24,002 bases of DNA, from positions 1 to 24,002 of the forward strand of contig CAJUEZ010000027.1 in the NCBI GenBank assembly GCA_910585485.1. The letters run 5' to 3'. Under the pieces are notes generated by a model. The model was not told where the DNA came from and searched no databases. It saw only the letters and a program-made list of their open reading frames with translations. The translations under genes were made by a program, and so were the position numbers. Positions 7,617 to 16,801 of this stretch are shown here, piece by piece. Source of the DNA: an uncultured Clostridia bacterium (GTDB taxonomy: Bacteria > Bacillota > Clostridia > UBA1381). Numbering within the stretch: the stretch's first letter is position 1; each line of letters begins with the position of its first letter.

Positions 7617-8725
7617 CAATTCTCTCCTTTATCCGCCATTTTTATCATAAGACTATATATCTTTTCAAGAGCGTCCGTCTTTGCAAGCTGTCCCAAATTG
7701 TCCGACATTCGGCAAAGAAGCGCGTCGTCATTTACCATAGACATTATTTTATCGTATAATACGTCAGGTGTCAAATCTTTTTCAAGGATCAGAGCCGCCG
7801 CGTTTTTATTCTCAAACGCGCGCGCATTCTGTTCCTGATGATTTCTCACTACATTAGGTGACGGAATCAGTATTGACGGCTTATGAAGCGCGGCAATCTC
7901 ACTTACCGTTATCGCTCCCGCGCGGGATACTACAACGTCCGCTGCAGCCATACACTCTGCCATATTATCAATATACGAAACAATCCTTACATTATCACCG
8001 ATATTTATTCCCTTTTCACTGACAGCTTTCATGATTTTTTCATAATTTCTGTCTCCTGTTCCAAAAAGCAGCTCTATCTTGTTTTCTTCGGATATTTTTT
8101 CAAGAATTTCTATGACAGTATCGTTTATCCTGTCCGCTCCCAAACTTCCTCCAAAGATAAGAACAAACGGCTTTTTAACTCCGAGTTTTTCGCGCGCTTC
8201 GCTATAATCCGCCTTAAGGATTTCTTCTCTTACGGGATTTCCCGTAACTACGCATTTTTCTTTATGCTGCATATAATTTATTGTTTCCTCAAAGCTTAAC
8301 GCGAGATATGTTACATAATTTGCGCTGCCCTTCACCGTCATTCCCGGATATACATTCTGTTCATGTATAAGAGACGGAATCTGCATCGCTTTTGATGCCA
8401 TCGCCACAGGTCCGCTTACATATCCTCCTGTGCAGACTATACAGTCAGGTTTAAAATCTTTTATTATCCTTCTGCATTTTCTGCGTGATGTGATAAGTTT
8501 TCTCACTGTCTCAAAATTTCTGAACAAATGCTTTCTGTCAAATCCCTGAATTTCTATATATTCAATATTATAGCCGGCATTCGGCACAAGCTTTGTTTCA
8601 AGTCCTGTTTTCGTTCCGACAAATAGCGCCTCAAAATCTTTATCCATTGAAGCGGCATAATCTGCTATTGAAATAGCGGGATTGATATGTCCTCCGGTAC
8701 CCCCGCCCGCAAATAACACTCTCAT
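7616..8725 (-). CDS. murG: UDP-GlcNAc:lipid I N-acetylglucosamine transferase MurG
   Basis: The 369-residue protein is a GT-B glycosyltransferase. It adds GlcNAc to lipid I on the inner face of the membrane to make lipid II. The N-terminal glycine-rich loop GGGTGGHINPA (residues 7-17), CTGGYVSGP, HEQNVYPG and the second-domain GGSLGADRIN and late NHQEQNA motifs are all present. Start ATG has GGAGGT upstream. It lies 19 bases downstream of ftsW and overlaps hisS by one base, consistent with translational coupling. murD does not separate the mraY-ftsW-murG genes, unlike in many Firmicutes. Confidence 0.96.
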   Translation of the reverse strand: MRVLFAGGGTGGHINPAISIADYAASMDKDFEALFVGTKTGLETKLVPNAGYNIEYIEIQGFDRKHLFRNFETVRKLITSRRKCRRIIKDFKPDCIVCTGGYVSGPVAMASKAMQIPSLIHEQNVYPGMTVKGSANYVTYLALSFEETINYMQHKEKCVVTGNPVREEILKADYSEAREKLGVKKPFVLIFGGSLGADRINDTVIEILEKISEENKIELLFGTGDRNYEKIMKAVSEKGINIGDNVRIVSYIDNMAECMAAADVVVSRAGAITVSEIAALHKPSILIPSPNVVRNHQEQNARAFENKNAAALILEKDLTPDVLYDKIMSMVNDDALLCRMSDNLGQLAKTDALEKIYSLMIKMADKGEN

Positions 8726-8744
8726 TTATAACCTCCACTAATTA

Positions 8745-9926
8745 CTAATCCTTTACAGAATATCTTGATATATTAAGAAGAACTCCCATTTCTAAAAGCA
8801 GTGTCAATATAGATGTGCCGCCATAGCTGAAAAACGGCAGCGATACTCCCGTGTTGGGAACGCTCGATGTTGCCACTGCAATATTAAGTATAGTCTGAAT
8901 CGCCAGCTGAGCGGCTATTCCCAAAGCCACAAGCGAACTGTATGTATCGGGCGCGTTCATCGCTATTCGAATTGCCCTGAATATCAATGCCGCAAACAAC
9001 AATATCACCACTATCGCTCCGACAAGTCCAAGTTCCTCGCATACAATAGCAAAAATAAAATCATTGTACGGCTCAGGCAGATACGAATACTTCTGCACGC
9101 TCTGTCCGAGTCCCAGTCCGAATATTCCTCCCGAACCTATCGCGTAAAGTCCCTGAGCCACCTGATAACTTTCATTACGTATATCCTTGAACGGATCCAT
9201 AAAACTTGTCACTCGCGCCCATCTGACAGGACTGAACGTGTATACGCCTATAATTAATATAGGAATCAGTATGAGCGCTCCCATCAGCACCGGCTTTATA
9301 GGTGTTCCTCCCGCTATCATAACTGTTATTCCTATGCCCGCTATCACTATGGCTCCGCTCAGATGCGTTTCCATAAGCATGAGCCCAAGCACTATCAAAA
9401 GAACTCCCACATACGGCAGATTTCCGCCGATTTTTTTCAGGTTGTATTTTCCGCTGTCTATAAGCTTAGCAAAATACATTGCGATAACAGGTTTCATAAA
9501 TTCAGACGGCTGAAGCTGTACTACAGGAGTATTCAGCCATCGTCTTGATCCGTTATGCGAAGCGCCTATTCCCGGAATCAGCACAAGAACAAGCAATATT
9601 GTGCATACTACTATCATTTTAGGCGCAAGCGCCTTATATGTGTTATAATGTATTTTTGATACAAAATACATTCCGACAAGTCCAATTCCCGCGCACGCGA
9701 GTTGTTTCAGAAAAAAATCATACGAGTTCCCGTATATACGGTTCGCCGCGGGCGCGGAAGCCGAAAGAAGCATTACCAACCCCGATGCCAGCAGTAATAT
9801 TACTATAAACAAAAACGTATAGTCAAAGTCACCGGCTTTTATAACCTTAACAGGCTTACCTACAATCGCTCGTGTTGTTCCTCTGTTATGCTCTGATGCT
9901 CTCTTTGGATATGTAGTTCCTGCCAT
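8745..9926 (-). CDS. ftsW: SEDS peptidoglycan polymerase FtsW/SpoVE
   Basis: This 393-residue multispan membrane protein belongs to the SEDS family (FtsW, RodA, SpoVE). These proteins polymerise lipid II into glycan strands together with a class B PBP. It has about ten hydrophobic segments after a 30-residue basic cytoplasmic tail. Visible family motifs are SRRWLN with LQPSEFMKP, LGLGQSVQKYSYLPEPYNDFIFA with the conserved Asp of the NDFIF segment, and the C-terminal PFFSYGGTS signature. Position in the dcw cluster with a PASTA class B PBP favours FtsW over RodA; distinguishing FtsW from sporulation-specific SpoVE is not possible from sequence alone. GGAGGG precedes the ATG. Confidence 0.93.
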   Translation of the reverse strand: MAGTTYPKRASEHNRGTTRAIVGKPVKVIKAGDFDYTFLFIVILLLASGLVMLLSASAPAANRIYGNSYDFFLKQLACAGIGLVGMYFVSKIHYNTYKALAPKMIVVCTILLVLVLIPGIGASHNGSRRWLNTPVVQLQPSEFMKPVIAMYFAKLIDSGKYNLKKIGGNLPYVGVLLIVLGLMLMETHLSGAIVIAGIGITVMIAGGTPIKPVLMGALILIPILIIGVYTFSPVRWARVTSFMDPFKDIRNESYQVAQGLYAIGSGGIFGLGLGQSVQKYSYLPEPYNDFIFAIVCEELGLVGAIVVILLFAALIFRAIRIAMNAPDTYSSLVALGIAAQLAIQTILNIAVATSSVPNTGVSLPFFSYGGTSILTLLLEMGVLLNISRYSVKD

Positions 9927-9944
9927 AGAAAATTCTCCCTCCGA

Positions 9945-10982
9945 TTATATTCCAAGTGCTGCGACAGCGCACAAAACAGCTGTTGTCAATGTAAATACAA
10001 AAACGATTTTCTTTTCATTCCAGCCGCACATTTCAAAGTGATGATGCAAAGGACTCATTTTAAATATTCTTCTGCCCTCTCCATACTTTTTCTTTGTATA
10101 TTTAAAATACGCAGTTTGCATTATTACCGATAAAGTCTCCATAAAATACACAAAACCTGCAATAACCAAATATAAAGGCATTTTCAAATCTATTGCCATA
10201 AGCGCCACAGCCGCGCCGAGAAACAGCGACCCCGTATCTCCCATAAACACCTTCGCGGGATATTTGTTATAGAATAAAAATCCTATAAGAGCGCCGATAA
10301 GAGCCATTGAGAAGACTGTCACTCCAACCTCACTGAATATTATATACGAAACAAGCGCAAAGAACACTCCGACAACCGCTGTTATACTTGACGCAAGTCC
10401 GTCCAGTCCGTCCGTCAAATTCACCGCGTTTACCACACCCACAACAACAAACATCACAAATGGTATGTACAGAAACAGCGGCATCTCCCACTCAAAAGCA
10501 GTAAACGGGATTTTAATATGAGTATCAAGCTCATTCATAGCATACAGCACAACAACATAAATCGCCGCAAGAACTACCTGCATTATAAATTTCTGCGCCG
10601 CTGTAAGCCCGAGATTGCGTTTTTTAACAACCTTTATATAATCATCCACAAAACCTATTATACCGAATCCAAGCGATATTACAAAGAGAAGAATACACTT
10701 TGCGTATTTTGTGTCAAAATGTCCGTTTACAGAGAAAATCAATGTTGTTACAAGAATAGCAGCAGCCATTCCAATTATAAACATAATACCGCCCATTGTC
10801 GGTGTACCTGATTTTTTCTGATGCCATTTCGGTCCCTCTTCTCTGATTTCCTGACCGAATTTCAGCTTGCGAAGCCACGGTATAAATACAGGTCCGAATA
10901 CAAGCGTTACAACCAATGCCACAACAAACGCAAGCATTGACGACATTACCAATCCCTTTAATCCTTCTATAAAAGTTCCCAT
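9945..10982 (-). CDS. mraY: Phospho-N-acetylmuramoyl-pentapeptide transferase MraY
   Basis: The 345-residue, roughly ten-span membrane enzyme transfers phospho-MurNAc-pentapeptide from UDP to undecaprenyl phosphate, giving lipid I. Family motifs are KWHQKKSGTPTMGG (52-65), the Mg-binding pair DD at 113-114, NAVNLTDGLDGLA (185-197), FMGDTGS with Asp249, and the PLHHHFE triple histidine at 313-315. It follows murF by 18 bases and precedes ftsW by 18 bases. murD is missing from its usual place directly downstream. Confidence 0.97.
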   Translation of the reverse strand: MGTFIEGLKGLVMSSMLAFVVALVVTLVFGPVFIPWLRKLKFGQEIREEGPKWHQKKSGTPTMGGIMFIIGMAAAILVTTLIFSVNGHFDTKYAKCILLFVISLGFGIIGFVDDYIKVVKKRNLGLTAAQKFIMQVVLAAIYVVVLYAMNELDTHIKIPFTAFEWEMPLFLYIPFVMFVVVGVVNAVNLTDGLDGLASSITAVVGVFFALVSYIIFSEVGVTVFSMALIGALIGFLFYNKYPAKVFMGDTGSLFLGAAVALMAIDLKMPLYLVIAGFVYFMETLSVIMQTAYFKYTKKKYGEGRRIFKMSPLHHHFEMCGWNEKKIVFVFTLTTAVLCAVAALGI

Positions 10983-11000
10983 TTTATCTTTTTCCTCTCG

Positions 11001-12371
11001 TTATTTATTTATTATTGCGTTATACACTTCTTCAAAGCGCATACCTCTTGACGCTTTTATAAGCACAGCGTCTCCGCTTTTTATTTTATCTTTTATATAA
11101 TTACACACGTCAAGCGTTTTGTCAAAAGAAATTACATCTTGCATTCCACTGTCACGCGCTCCTTTTGCAAGATATTTCATATTTTCTCCCGCTGTTATAA
11201 GCACGTCAACACCATTGTCAACAACTTCTTTCCCCAAATTATAATGCGCGTCTTTCGCAAAATCTCCCATTTCAAGCACATCTCCCATAATGGCAATTTT
11301 TCGCATATTATCCACCGAGCCAAGAACTGAAAGCGCGGCTTTTATTGAGTCGGGCGAAGCGTTATACGAATCGTTAATTATCTGAGCGCCGTTATAATCT
11401 GTTATTTCCATTCGCATGCCTGTAAGCTGAAAATTACGTATTCCCTCAACAATCTGATCCATGCTTATTCCAAATTCTAATCCCACGCATATAGCCGCGA
11501 GAGCGTTATACACGTTATGCTTTCCGGGAACAGATACTTCTACTTTGTATTCCTTCCCGTCTGCAACAGCGGTAAAATCCACACCTTTAAGTCCATGATT
11601 TACTATATCTTTTGCGTATATATCATTATCCGGATTATTAATCCCGTAATATACAACCTTATAATCTTCCTGTCCCTTTACTGTCGACAGAAAATCATCG
11701 TCACCGTTTACGATAAGAGTATTATTCTTGTTAAACAGTTTTGTAATCTCCATTTTCGCCTTGAAAATACCCTCTCTGGAACCGAGATTCTCTATGTGCG
11801 ATTCGCCTATATTGGTTATAACAGCCACGTCAGGTCTGCCGATGGATGCAAGATATTCAATCTCTCCGAAATGGTTCATTCCCATTTCCAGTACGGCAGC
11901 TTCGTGCGCCTTTTCAAGCGAGAAAACTGTAAGAGGAAGTCCTATATCATTATTATGATTCGCTTCTGTTTTAAGCGTGTTATACTTCTTCGCCATTACG
12001 CTGTATATCATATCCTTAGTGGTAGTTTTTCCCACGCTTCCTGTTACGGCAACAGTCGGAACATTATGTTTTGTCTTGTAATATTTAGCAATATCTCCCA
12101 AAGCTTTTCTGGTATCCTCAACCTTGACAATCGTCTTATCAATAAGAAGTTCTGTTTCCTTATGAGTTAATGCCGCCTCCGCGCCAAGGTCAAACGCGGC
12201 ATTTATAAATTCATGTCCGTCAAATTTGTCTCCCACAAGCGGGATAAAAAGCAAACCCGCGGCGGGTTTTCTTGAATCAGTAGTTATATCCTGTATTACC
12301 TTATTTCTATCGCCGCTTAAAAGCTTTCCGCCTGTTGCCTCAAGTACTTCTGCAATCGTCATACTCTGCAT
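11001..12371 (-). CDS. murF: UDP-MurNAc-tripeptide--D-Ala-D-Ala ligase MurF
   Basis: The 456-residue Mur ligase adds the D-Ala-D-Ala dipeptide to UDP-MurNAc-tripeptide, the last cytoplasmic step of precursor synthesis. The ATP-binding P-loop is VTGSVGKTTTKD (109-120), the central-domain motif is LEMGMNHFGEIE, and the C-terminal domain carries INDSYNASPDS. I place the start at ATG 12371 because AAGGAG lies ten bases upstream; a longer frame from 12407 has no ribosome site and adds 12 residues foreign to the family. It is separated from murE by 123 bases that include a GC-rich hairpin, the largest gap in the operon. Confidence 0.95.
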   Translation of the reverse strand: MQSMTIAEVLEATGGKLLSGDRNKVIQDITTDSRKPAAGLLFIPLVGDKFDGHEFINAAFDLGAEAALTHKETELLIDKTIVKVEDTRKALGDIAKYYKTKHNVPTVAVTGSVGKTTTKDMIYSVMAKKYNTLKTEANHNNDIGLPLTVFSLEKAHEAAVLEMGMNHFGEIEYLASIGRPDVAVITNIGESHIENLGSREGIFKAKMEITKLFNKNNTLIVNGDDDFLSTVKGQEDYKVVYYGINNPDNDIYAKDIVNHGLKGVDFTAVADGKEYKVEVSVPGKHNVYNALAAICVGLEFGISMDQIVEGIRNFQLTGMRMEITDYNGAQIINDSYNASPDSIKAALSVLGSVDNMRKIAIMGDVLEMGDFAKDAHYNLGKEVVDNGVDVLITAGENMKYLAKGARDSGMQDVISFDKTLDVCNYIKDKIKSGDAVLIKASRGMRFEEVYNAIINK

Positions 12372-12469
12372 ATGATAATCTCTCCTTTTTCTTACGCTTA
12401 AAATCAAAACCTTTTATGCTGTCATTTAAACAGTACAGATTTCAAAAATCATATCGTTTTACAGCAATA

Positions 12470-12489
12470 AGGGCGGTAATCCCCGCCCT
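12470..12489 (-). repeat. GC-rich hairpin between murE and murF
   Basis: Arms AGGGCGG (12470-12476) and CCGCCCT (12483-12489) form a 7-bp stem with a 6-base loop, five bases after the murE stop codon. There is no uninterrupted T tract on either side, so it is more likely a partial terminator, pause site or mRNA processing/stability structure than a full terminator. Confidence 0.5.
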
Positions 12490-12494
12490 CTGTA

Positions 12495-13934
12495 TTAATG
12501 CTTATTTAGGTGCTTATATACGACAACGCGCTCATCAAAATCATATTTTTCCTTACCTATAATCTGATAAGTTTCCTGTCCCTTACCCGCGAGAATAATA
12601 ACATCGTCTTTCTTTGCGTTATCCAACGCATATGCTATTGCCTCCGCTCTGTTTACAATAATTTTATACTTTCCATCCGTTCTCTTCATACCTTCTTCAA
12701 TCTGATTTACTATCTCTTCCGGATTTTCCGTTCGCGGATTGTCCGACGTTATGATACTGAAATCAGAAAGTTTTCCTGCAATTTCTCCCATTATAGGTCG
12801 TTTTGTGTTATCTCTGTCACCGCCGCAGCCAAACAGCGTAATCACATCGCCTCTGGCAAATTCTTTGACTGTGCTAATTATATTTTCAAGTCCGTCAGGA
12901 GTGTGCGCATAATCAATAATGATGGTATAATCTGTATCTGTGGGAACTACTTCAACGCGTCCCAAAACTCCTCCCGCGCCGGCAAGACCTTTGATAATAG
13001 TATCCATGTCAATACCAAGCTGAAGAGCCGCTCCCATAGCGCATATTGCGTTGTATACGCTGAACTTTCCCGGGATAACTATATGGACAGGATATATCTT
13101 CCCGCCATATTCCACGTCAAAGTCGGCGCCCTTTGAAGAAATTTTTACATTCTTTGCTCTCAGGTCACATTCCTCGGCAATTCCTACCTTTAATATATTG
13201 TCTCCATTTCTTTGCGCGATAGTTTTTCCGCCATCGTCATCAAAGTTGACAACACCCTTATCACTTATATCAAACAGCTTCGCCTTTGCGTTCAAATAAT
13301 TTTCCATTGTCTTATGGAAATCCAGATGATCACGTGTCAGATTAGTGAACACACCCACATCAAACCGACAGCCGTGTACTCTTTCAAGTTCCAGCGCATG
13401 GCTTGAAACCTCCATAACAACGCACTGAGCGTCACCTTCAACCATTTCGGCAAACAACTGCTGAAGTTCCAAGGCATTAGGAGTGGTAGGTGTTGTGCTT
13501 TGTGTTAAAAGCACCTTGTCACCTATAATATTCTGATTTGTTCCTATAACTCCCGTCAGCATATTCGCCTCTTCGAGGATACTTTTTATAAGATATGTTA
13601 TAGTTGTTTTTCCGTTTGTTCCTGTAACTCCGATAAGTTTGAATTTCTTTGACGGATCTCCGTAGTACTTGCATGCCATTTCAGCGATTGCAATTCTTGA
13701 ATTTTCTACATAAACGACGGGAACTCCAACATCTATCTTATCCTCAGCGACAATAATTGCCGCTCCGTTCTTTTCCGCCATTTGTGCGAATTTATGTCCA
13801 TCGGTTTCAAAGCCTTTCATGCAGACAAATATGTTGCCCTGCATAACATTTCTTGAATCGTACGCAATTCCTGTAATATCTATATCCTCATACTCATCAA
13901 GCCATTTTTTACCGATTAGTTCACTTGCTAACAT
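12495..13934 (-). CDS. murE: UDP-MurNAc-L-Ala-D-Glu--meso-diaminopimelate ligase MurE
   Basis: The 479-residue Mur ligase adds the third residue of the stem peptide. The P-loop is GVTGTNGKTT (102-111), the lysine expected to be carbamylated lies in NAKAKLF (about 219), and the substrate-selecting motif is DNPR (398-401). DNPR is typical of meso-diaminopimelate ligases rather than L-lysine ligases, so the wall is probably DAP-type. ATG 13934 fits the GGGGGA ribosome site (six bases); an adjacent upstream TTG would give one more residue but poorer spacing. It follows the PBP gene by 19 bases. Confidence 0.96.
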   Translation of the reverse strand: MLASELIGKKWLDEYEDIDITGIAYDSRNVMQGNIFVCMKGFETDGHKFAQMAEKNGAAIIVAEDKIDVGVPVVYVENSRIAIAEMACKYYGDPSKKFKLIGVTGTNGKTTITYLIKSILEEANMLTGVIGTNQNIIGDKVLLTQSTTPTTPNALELQQLFAEMVEGDAQCVVMEVSSHALELERVHGCRFDVGVFTNLTRDHLDFHKTMENYLNAKAKLFDISDKGVVNFDDDGGKTIAQRNGDNILKVGIAEECDLRAKNVKISSKGADFDVEYGGKIYPVHIVIPGKFSVYNAICAMGAALQLGIDMDTIIKGLAGAGGVLGRVEVVPTDTDYTIIIDYAHTPDGLENIISTVKEFARGDVITLFGCGGDRDNTKRPIMGEIAGKLSDFSIITSDNPRTENPEEIVNQIEEGMKRTDGKYKIIVNRAEAIAYALDNAKKDDVIILAGKGQETYQIIGKEKYDFDERVVVYKHLNKH

Positions 13935-13953
13935 CAAAAATCCCCCTATCGTT

Positions 13954-16236
13954 TTAATCCGAAGTCACTTGACGGAACTCAACGCCTATAACTGTTGCCG
14001 GCATAACCGACTCGCCGGCATCCACGCTTTGTCTTACCGCGTAAGCTCCGCTCACCTCGCCATGTCCCGCGCCGACAATTTCAAAATTCAATCCGCGCAG
14101 TTCCAATGTATATCTCGCGTCACTTACAGACATTCCGCTTAAATCCGGCACTGTAACCGTATTCGTCTTATCTTGTGCTTCTGTATATAAAATAACCGTT
14201 GACTTCTCGCCAAGCATTACACCCGGTTTAGGCAGCTGACTAACAACACTGTCACCGCTGCCGACAACTTTAACATAAAAGTTCTTATCGGAAACAGCAT
14301 TTCTTGCTGCTTCTATCTCAAGTTCTCTGACATCAGGGACTTCTGCTCTGACATCGGGTATTTCATCCTCGGTATACTGTTTTTCTATTCCGAGATAATT
14401 CAGCACGTCTTCAAGAATCTCACCCGCAAGAGGCGCAGCAATAGTTCCTCCGTACTTATTATCAACCTGTGGCTCATCAAGCATAATGAGACATACAATC
14501 TCAGGGTCATTTGCCGGCGCAAAGCCTATAAATGACGCTATACGCTTGCCCTCGTCACGATTTCCTTTTTCCGACGTTCCCGTTTTTCCGCCTATTCTGC
14601 AACCTTTTACATATGCGTTTTTACCTGTGGCTGTAGGCAAAGCCACAACCGATTCAAGTATTTCGCGCATTTGTTTCGATGTTTCTTCAGATATTACGCG
14701 ATTTATAACCTCAGGCTGATAACTCTTTTGAACTCCTCCCGAGTTTCTAATTTCCTTAACAATCTGCGGTTTCATTCTTTCGCCGCCGTTTATTACAGCC
14801 GAAACAGCAGTAATAAGTTGTATAGGTGTTATTTGAAATCCCTGTCCGAACGAACTTGTGGCAATATCCACCTCGCTCATTTTATTATGATAATATATGC
14901 TTGACGCCTCGCCTACAAGTTCCACATTTGTTTTTTCGGTAAGACCGAACGATGTGAAATATTCCATGAACTTTTCATAGCCAAGCCGCGCGCCAAGTTC
15001 CATGAATACCGGGTTACACGAATTTCTGACACCCTCCACAAAGGTCTGAGCGCCATGACCTGATTTATTGGCGCAGCCAATCTTTCTGTCGGCTACCACT
15101 TTGAAACCGGGGCAATAGAACTGAGAATTAGCGTTTACCACATTTTCCTCCAGTGCCGCTGCCGCGGTTATAATTTTAAATGTTGAGCCAGGCTCGTATG
15201 TATCCGATATGGCTTTATTGCGCCACATCTTATTACGCATCGCCCCTATAGCCTCATCACTCAGATTATTGGGATCTGTTGTAGGTTTTGGCGTTGCGGA
15301 ATCCTCTTCTTCATCGCTTTCTTCCTTGTTTTCTTCCTCGTATTTGAAATCTATGGCATATTTTTGAAATTGTTCAACGTCATAAGGATTATTTAAATTA
15401 AAATCAGGCTTTGTCGCCATGGCAAGTATTTCACCAGTTTTTGGATTCATAACTATACCCGCCGCGCCTTCTTTCAGTTTATTTTCGGCAACAGCCTCCT
15501 CAAGATGCTTTTCCAAAAAATGCTGTATTGTTTCATCTATTGTCAGGACAACATCATCACCGCTTACAGCGCCGTTCAGGTATTCCTCCTGCTGCTCCTT
15601 AAGCGTTGTGCCGTTAGCATTCTGATTTCTTTCTATGCTGCCGTTTCTTCCCATTAAAGCGTCATCAAACTTAAGTTCTATGCCTTGTATACCGTTGTTA
15701 TCGTAACCGGTAAAACCAAGTATATGAGGCGCTATATTAAATGGATAATACCTCTTTGAGTCATCCTCAAAATATACACCCGTAAACGCTTTTGCGGTCT
15801 TTGAGTCTGCCTTTGAGTCAAGCAGATTTTTCACCGCCTCGGATTCCTCGGTTGTAAGACGCTTCTTTATAACCTGATAACGCGTATTCCTTGTTATCAG
15901 ATTCAAGATTTTATCCCTGTCCATGTCTATAACCGGTGCAAGCACAGTTGCTATAGTCTCGCTGTCACCGTCAGCTTTTATATCCTCAGGATTACATATA
16001 AGAGTATTAACGGAAGCGCTTTCCGCAAGCACCTTTCCGTTTCTGTCATAAATTTTTCCGCGCGCCGCGGTTATAATGTTTCCGCTCTGTTGCTGAGATT
16101 TGGCTTTCTGTGTCAATTCTTTGCCGCGGATTACCTGCCAGTATGCCACTCTTGCTATAAGAGCAACTAAAAGCAGCGCGACTATACATACTATAGTAAC
16201 AGCGCGTTTTTTTATTTCATTTAATGATGGCTTCAT
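13954..16236 (-). CDS. Class B PBP with two PASTA domains (SpoVD/FtsI type)
   Basis: This 760-residue transpeptidase crosslinks peptidoglycan at the septum, working with FtsW. One N-terminal membrane anchor (residues 12-30) is followed by the PBP dimerisation domain (RGKIYDRNGKVLAES, 59-73) and the transpeptidase domain. Its active-site motifs are STFK (Ser351), SCN (406-408) and KTG (551-553). Two PASTA repeats follow at about 630-686 and 693-757; these typically bind muropeptides or uncrosslinked wall. A Glu/Asp-rich insert at about 298-325 (EEENKEESDEEED then Pro/Thr) lies just before the active-site serine and looks like a flexible loop. AAGGAA precedes the ATG. It could be the vegetative division PBP, the sporulation SpoVD, or serve both roles, since it is the only such gene in this cluster. 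Confidence 0.93.
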   Translation of the reverse strand: MKPSLNEIKKRAVTIVCIVALLLVALIARVAYWQVIRGKELTQKAKSQQQSGNIITAARGKIYDRNGKVLAESASVNTLICNPEDIKADGDSETIATVLAPVIDMDRDKILNLITRNTRYQVIKKRLTTEESEAVKNLLDSKADSKTAKAFTGVYFEDDSKRYYPFNIAPHILGFTGYDNNGIQGIELKFDDALMGRNGSIERNQNANGTTLKEQQEEYLNGAVSGDDVVLTIDETIQHFLEKHLEEAVAENKLKEGAAGIVMNPKTGEILAMATKPDFNLNNPYDVEQFQKYAIDFKYEEENKEESDEEEDSATPKPTTDPNNLSDEAIGAMRNKMWRNKAISDTYEPGSTFKIITAAAALEENVVNANSQFYCPGFKVVADRKIGCANKSGHGAQTFVEGVRNSCNPVFMELGARLGYEKFMEYFTSFGLTEKTNVELVGEASSIYYHNKMSEVDIATSSFGQGFQITPIQLITAVSAVINGGERMKPQIVKEIRNSGGVQKSYQPEVINRVISEETSKQMREILESVVALPTATGKNAYVKGCRIGGKTGTSEKGNRDEGKRIASFIGFAPANDPEIVCLIMLDEPQVDNKYGGTIAAPLAGEILEDVLNYLGIEKQYTEDEIPDVRAEVPDVRELEIEAARNAVSDKNFYVKVVGSGDSVVSQLPKPGVMLGEKSTVILYTEAQDKTNTVTVPDLSGMSVSDARYTLELRGLNFEIVGAGHGEVSGAYAVRQSVDAGESVMPATVIGVEFRQVTSD

Positions 16237-16290
16237 TAATTTATCAATTCCTTTTAATCGCTATTCTCAATTTTTCATAGTCCGACATTT

Positions 16291-16788
16291 CTATTTTATG
16301 CTGAAAAATTGTACAATATTACCACCAAACTTTTTTAATGTTGTAACAACGTCATTACTAAAGCCTTCCACTTCCCCTGCCGTTTTCTCAGTCATGTCAT
16401 CCTGTCTGACATTTACGTACACCGTCTGATACTTCTCAGGTCTCTGCATGCCGAGTCTTGTTGTCGCTTCTTTTTCTATCTCCGCGAGATCAACACTCTG
16501 CTCCATGTCAAATATCATTTGACTTGTCGCGGCTTCAAGTGTCGCAAGTTCTTTATTTAGAGACGTGATTTGCTGAGCGGTTTCATTCACTGCAACAAAC
16601 TTCGAAATCATAAAGCCTGCCGCAAGTGAAATGGCGATTATAACGCATATTCTGCGCATATTTTTACTTCTGTATAGCATTTGTTCACGATCCCTCTTAA
16701 CTGTCGTTATCCTATGCGTCCTTGTTTTTCTTCTTAAACGCGCATCATACTGCTCAGGCAGCTGGTACGCCAAATTCCCGTAATTCAC
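16291..16788 (-). CDS. ftsL: FtsL-like septal divisome protein
   Basis: This 165-residue protein has a basic cytoplasmic tail (1-45), one membrane span (about 46-66), a predicted short coiled coil (68-98) and an LGMQRPEKYQ-like motif (112-121) common to FtsL/DivIC proteins. Those proteins form a complex with FtsQ/DivIB and activate FtsW-PBP. Family sequence conservation is low, so the call rests on topology and on its place between rsmH and the class B PBP. The start is GTG at 16788, with AAGGAG nine bases upstream overlapping the rsmH stop codon, suggesting coupling. The C-terminal 40 residues past the usual motif have no recognisable domain. Confidence 0.85.
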   Translation of the reverse strand: MNYGNLAYQLPEQYDARLRRKTRTHRITTVKRDREQMLYRSKNMRRICVIIAISLAAGFMISKFVAVNETAQQITSLNKELATLEAATSQMIFDMEQSVDLAEIEKEATTRLGMQRPEKYQTVYVNVRQDDMTEKTAGEVEGFSNDVVTTLKKFGGNIVQFFSIK

Positions 16789-16801
16789 AATCTATCTCTC
16801 C

